Shown in pieces: positions 33,418 to 35,843 of a stretch of DNA of 35,843 nt. The DNA lies in assembly GCA_017881055.1 (NCBI GenBank), contig JADGRF010000090.1, positions 1 to 35,843 of the forward strand, in the 5' to 3' direction. The translations under genes were made by a program, and so were the position numbers. Position 1 is the stretch's first letter. Each line of letters opens with the position of its first letter. This DNA comes from Sandaracinaceae bacterium (GTDB lineage: Bacteria > Myxococcota_A > Polyangia > Polyangiales > JAFGIB01). Under the pieces are notes generated by a model, which worked only from the letters and a program-made list of their open reading frames with translations, had not been told where the DNA came from and searched no databases.

Positions 33418-34511
33418 AGCGGGCGTTGCTCGCGTGCGCGCTCGTGCTGGTCGGTGTTTCCTCGGCGTACGCCGACGAAGCGTCGGGCACGTGGACAGGC
33501 GAGCTCGAGGGCCGCGGCAACTACTACTACGAGCGCTCCACGCGCGTGTTCGTGCCGACGTTCAAGGTCACGGCCGAGGCGCCTAACGGCGTGCATCTGT
33601 CGGCGGACTACCTGGTCGACGTGATCTCGAGCGCCAGCATCGCGCAGACCGGTGGCGGCGCCGACGGCGTGTTCACCGAGCTGCGTCACGGCATCGGCGC
33701 CAGCGTGGGCAAGGAATTCGACATGGGCGGCGCCCAGCTCGATCTCACCGTGCACGGCCGCTACAGCACCGAGAGCGACTACGAATCGCGCGTGTACGGG
33801 CTGTCGTCGGCGCTGTCCTGGAACGAGAAGACGACCACGCTCACGCTCAATCTCAACCGCGTCGACGACTCGGTCTACAGCAACGTCATGCCCAAGTTCG
33901 AAGGCCGGCTCTACGGCCTCACCAGCGCGCTGTCGCTGTCGCAGGTGGTCACATCGCGCTTGATCCTCGGCGTCGGCTATCAGCTCGGTTACCTCGAGGG
34001 CTTTCTCGCAAACCCGTATCGGCGCGCGCTGATCGGTCCGCGCCCGTACGCCGAGAAGCATCCGGGCGAGCGCTTCCGTCACAACATAGAGGGCTCGCTC
34101 GCATGGTTCATCCCCGCGAGCAACACGACGCTCTCGCTCGCGTACCGCGTGTACGTGGACTCGTGGGACATCATGGCGGTCACGCCCGAGGCCCGTATCT
34201 ACCAAGAGCTCGGCGAGAACTTCGTGCTGCGCGCACGCTATCGCTTCTACACGCAGACGCGCGCGTATTTCTACGAGTCACCGCGCTATCCGCTCGGCTA
34301 CACCGGCTACGTCTCGAACGATCCGAAGATGGCGGAGTTTCATAGCCAGCAAGTCGGCCTGAAGCTCGAGTACCGCTTGGCGTTTCTCGGCGGATCGTTC
34401 TTGGATTTTGCGCGCGACGCCTGGCTCGACCTCAGCGTGGACCGTCAGTTCTCGACCGCGTCGTACGGCAACAACATCATCGCGACGGTCGGCGGCCGCG
34501 TGCCGTTCTGA
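33402..34511 (+). CDS. DUF3570 predicted outer-membrane beta-barrel
   Basis: 369 residues. Signal peptide MRLQLKRALLACALVLVGVSSAYA, then amphipathic beta strands to the end with a C-terminal Phe (GGRVPF), the sorting signal for barrel assembly. The DVISSASI stretch and the alternating strands GKEFDMGGAQLDLTVHGRY and SDYESRVYGLSSALSWNEK are typical of DUF3570 proteins. At about 14-16 predicted strands it could be a pore or a surface scaffold. It starts inside the DUF4266 gene (16-nt overlap), so the two are coupled. In other bacteria this pair often neighbours ApbE-type flavin transferases and thioredoxin-like proteins; neither is present here. It is convergent with the Gly/Ala-rich lipoprotein gene across 105 bp, where no terminator was recognised. 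Confidence 0.88.
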   Translation: MRLQLKRALLACALVLVGVSSAYADEASGTWTGELEGRGNYYYERSTRVFVPTFKVTAEAPNGVHLSADYLVDVISSASIAQTGGGADGVFTELRHGIGASVGKEFDMGGAQLDLTVHGRYSTESDYESRVYGLSSALSWNEKTTTLTLNLNRVDDSVYSNVMPKFEGRLYGLTSALSLSQVVTSRLILGVGYQLGYLEGFLANPYRRALIGPRPYAEKHPGERFRHNIEGSLAWFIPASNTTLSLAYRVYVDSWDIMAVTPEARIYQELGENFVLRARYRFYTQTRAYFYESPRYPLGYTGYVSNDPKMAEFHSQQVGLKLEYRLAFLGGSFLDFARDAWLDLSVDRQFSTASYGNNIIATVGGRVPF

Positions 34512-34616
34512 TTTCTCCTGTTGCGTGGCGAAGAACGGCGAACCTTGCGCGATCGCGAACGGCGTCCGCGGGGATCGCGGAAAAGCTGCACGCGTAACGC
34601 CGCGGTTCGATTGCGG

Positions 34617-35729
34617 CTACGGCGAGATTTCCCGGACGCTGCCCTTCTTGTAGAGCAAGCCGTCAGGGCTGACGCCATCGCTGCGGAAGTAGACGCTGAT
34701 GTTCGGTTTTCCGGTTTCGGAGGCGGCGCGGTCGGGCGCAGCGGTGAGCTTGGCGGCAGGGTCGACACCTTGCTTGCAAGGTGTGCCGCCAACGCCGAAG
34801 TTGGTGCCATCGTCTTCCAACTCTTGCAGCTTGATCCATGCGCCGCCGCTCGCGCCGTCGCTTTCGTCGAGCCAGAGCTCGAGCTTCACGTTGCCGTTCG
34901 GAAGGTCGTATATCAGCGACTTGTAGCCAATCCACGCGCCGATCGGCATGCCGCCGGCCCACTGGGTCTTGCTCGAGACCGCGACGGATTGTGGATGGCT
35001 CGTCTCTTTCTCGAAGTCGATCTTGCCGTCGTAGCGCATGCGTGCGTCGATGCCGCGCGTGTCACACAGGTTCACGTCTTCTTTGCCGATCGTGCCGTGA
35101 TTGGTGCGCGCAAGCGCGACCAAGCCGCCCCAAGGCGTGGCGTTGTCGGCGACGCGTTGAAAGTACATCGTGATCTCGACATTGCGCCATTGGTCCAGCC
35201 GCATGGGATCGTGAACGTACATGCGCGGCGTGTTCCCGCTGATCTTCAGAATGCCGGCCCCGTCCGTCGAGTAGGTTGCGTCGCCGTGATCGGCGTCGAA
35301 CCAATCGTCTTGTGGATCGTGGTCTAGAAACTGGCGCGCAACGCCATTGTTCCACTTCGACGTCCACACCTTGCCGCCCGGTAGCGTCGGGCACAGCATG
35401 GTGACACCCAGCGCGTCCTTGCCGACGCCGGTCGCGCCCGCGCAATGCTCGGCCACGCCGCCACCGGTGCCTCCGCTGTTCGCGCCGGCCACTCCGCCGC
35501 TGGGCGCTCCCCCGCTGCCGCCCGTGGCACCGCCGCCCGCGGCCGCGTCGCCGGCGGTCGCGTTGCCGCCAGAGCCAGCCACCTGCATGGCGCCACCGTT
35601 GGCCATGGCGCCCCCGTTTGGAGCGCCGCCTTCCGTTGCGACCGCTCCAGCATCCGTGTGGCTCCCCGTGCCGCCACAGGCAATACCCGAGCACAGCAGG
35701 AGCGACAAACACGCAGCGCGCACGGCCAT
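34617..35729 (-). CDS. Secreted lipoprotein with Gly/Ala-rich linker and a beta-sandwich-like domain
   Basis: 370 residues. The signal sequence [18 protein letters not shown] has Cys18 as the likely lipid site, although GIAC is an unusual lipobox. Residues 19-92 are almost pure Gly/Ala/Asn/Ser ([18 protein letters not shown]), a surface stalk common in myxobacterial lipoproteins. The remainder (93-370) is beta-rich with many aromatics: [60 protein letters not shown] and [12 protein letters not shown]. This looks like a concanavalin-type jelly-roll such as in lectins or polysaccharide lyases, but no catalytic residues are assigned. Three Cys remain in the domain (C96, C113 and others). The start ATG 35729 lies about 50 bp from an inverted repeat. 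Family unknown. Confidence 0.8.
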   Translation of the reverse strand: MAVRAACLSLLLCSGIACGGTGSHTDAGAVATEGGAPNGGAMANGGAMQVAGSGGNATAGDAAAGGGATGGSGGAPSGGVAGANSGGTGGGVAEHCAGATGVGKDALGVTMLCPTLPGGKVWTSKWNNGVARQFLDHDPQDDWFDADHGDATYSTDGAGILKISGNTPRMYVHDPMRLDQWRNVEITMYFQRVADNATPWGGLVALARTNHGTIGKEDVNLCDTRGIDARMRYDGKIDFEKETSHPQSVAVSSKTQWAGGMPIGAWIGYKSLIYDLPNGNVKLELWLDESDGASGGAWIKLQELEDDGTNFGVGGTPCKQGVDPAAKLTAAPDRAASETGKPNISVYFRSDGVSPDGLLYKKGSVREISP

Positions 35730-35778
35730 CGCTCGAGAGTGCCCCGGACACGCAACCGGTTCCAGCTTTTGATGACGG

Positions 35779-35802
35779 AACAGCGCAAAGGCTCGCGCTG
35801 TT
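35779..35802. repeat. 8-bp inverted repeat upstream of the Gly/Ala-rich lipoprotein gene
   Basis: AACAGCGC (35779-35786) and GCGCTGTT (35795-35802) are perfect reverse complements with 8 nt between, 50 bp before the start codon. It is followed on the plus strand by TTTAAACC. It could be an operator for the minus-strand gene, or the terminator of a gene beyond the right edge; not resolvable here. Confidence 0.35.
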
Positions 35803-35843
35803 TAAACCTTCAGCCGGTAACCCGTTCTAAAGATCCAGTACAC

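Noticed and set aside
34566-34580. CCGCG-GGGAT-CGCGG hairpin between the DUF3570 and lipoprotein genes
   Set aside because: Only 5 bp, followed by AAAA rather than T on the plus strand; expected by chance in GC-rich DNA.

Overview
The window looks like chromosome from a high-GC myxobacterium (Myxococcota, probably Polyangiales-like). Sequence signs are strongly GC-biased third codon positions, a MYXO-CTERM sorting tail cut by the left edge (3-179), a CFI-box C-terminal domain (gene at 31375-33186), Cys-rich and Gly/Ala-rich lipoproteins, and a complete-looking bacterial mevalonate gene set. No rRNA, tRNA, CRISPR array, transposase, integrase or phage gene was seen. Coding density is very high: the longest stretch without a gene is about 166 bp (8601-8766), and many neighbours overlap by 1-16 bp. 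|| Layout. (1) 3-4090: end of a MYXO-CTERM protein, a cytochrome P450 overlapping it, a GT-C/TMTC-like membrane protein with a TPR-like tail, and a convergent zinc-finger/Yip1-like membrane protein. (2) 3233-8600, minus strand: an operon-like run lipA - E1alpha - E1beta - E2 - zinc-finger/Yip1 protein, i.e. a branched-chain 2-oxoacid dehydrogenase complex with the enzyme that builds its lipoyl cofactor. A TATAAT-containing leader lies upstream of lipA. (3) 8767-15365: type II IPP isomerase (minus) divergent from a plus-strand run of polyprenyl diphosphate synthase, mevalonate kinase, diphosphomevalonate decarboxylase, phosphomevalonate kinase and class II HMG-CoA reductase. Together these take HMG-CoA to IPP/DMAPP and prenyl diphosphates; only HMG-CoA synthase and thiolase are absent here. 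(4) 15468-19944: a UbiB/ABC1-family kinase closed by a 22-bp perfect hairpin, then a convergent minus-strand set PP2C phosphatase - SRPBCC-like protein - glutathione synthetase, and a divergent small exported protein. (5) 19955-24618: a Slt70-like lytic transglycosylase, a Cys-rich lipoprotein, and two Dpp/Opp-type permeases without ATPase or binding protein. (6) 24624-31299: divergent large membrane proteins (YfhO-like and a GT-C-like protein), then uvrB. (7) 31375-35729: an exported CFI-box protein, a DUF4266 mini-lipoprotein and a DUF3570 predicted outer-membrane barrel in one tight run, and a convergent secreted Gly/Ala-rich lipoprotein. || How the parts may work together. Leucine, isoleucine and valine oxoacids pass through the Bkd complex to branched acyl-CoAs. 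In myxobacteria, HMG-CoA metabolism is known to connect to isovaleryl-CoA supply, so the adjacency of the Bkd/LipA and mevalonate operons is metabolically suggestive. The least understood unit is the CFI-box / DUF4266 / DUF3570 run at the right end, the best candidate in this window for an undescribed cell-envelope system.
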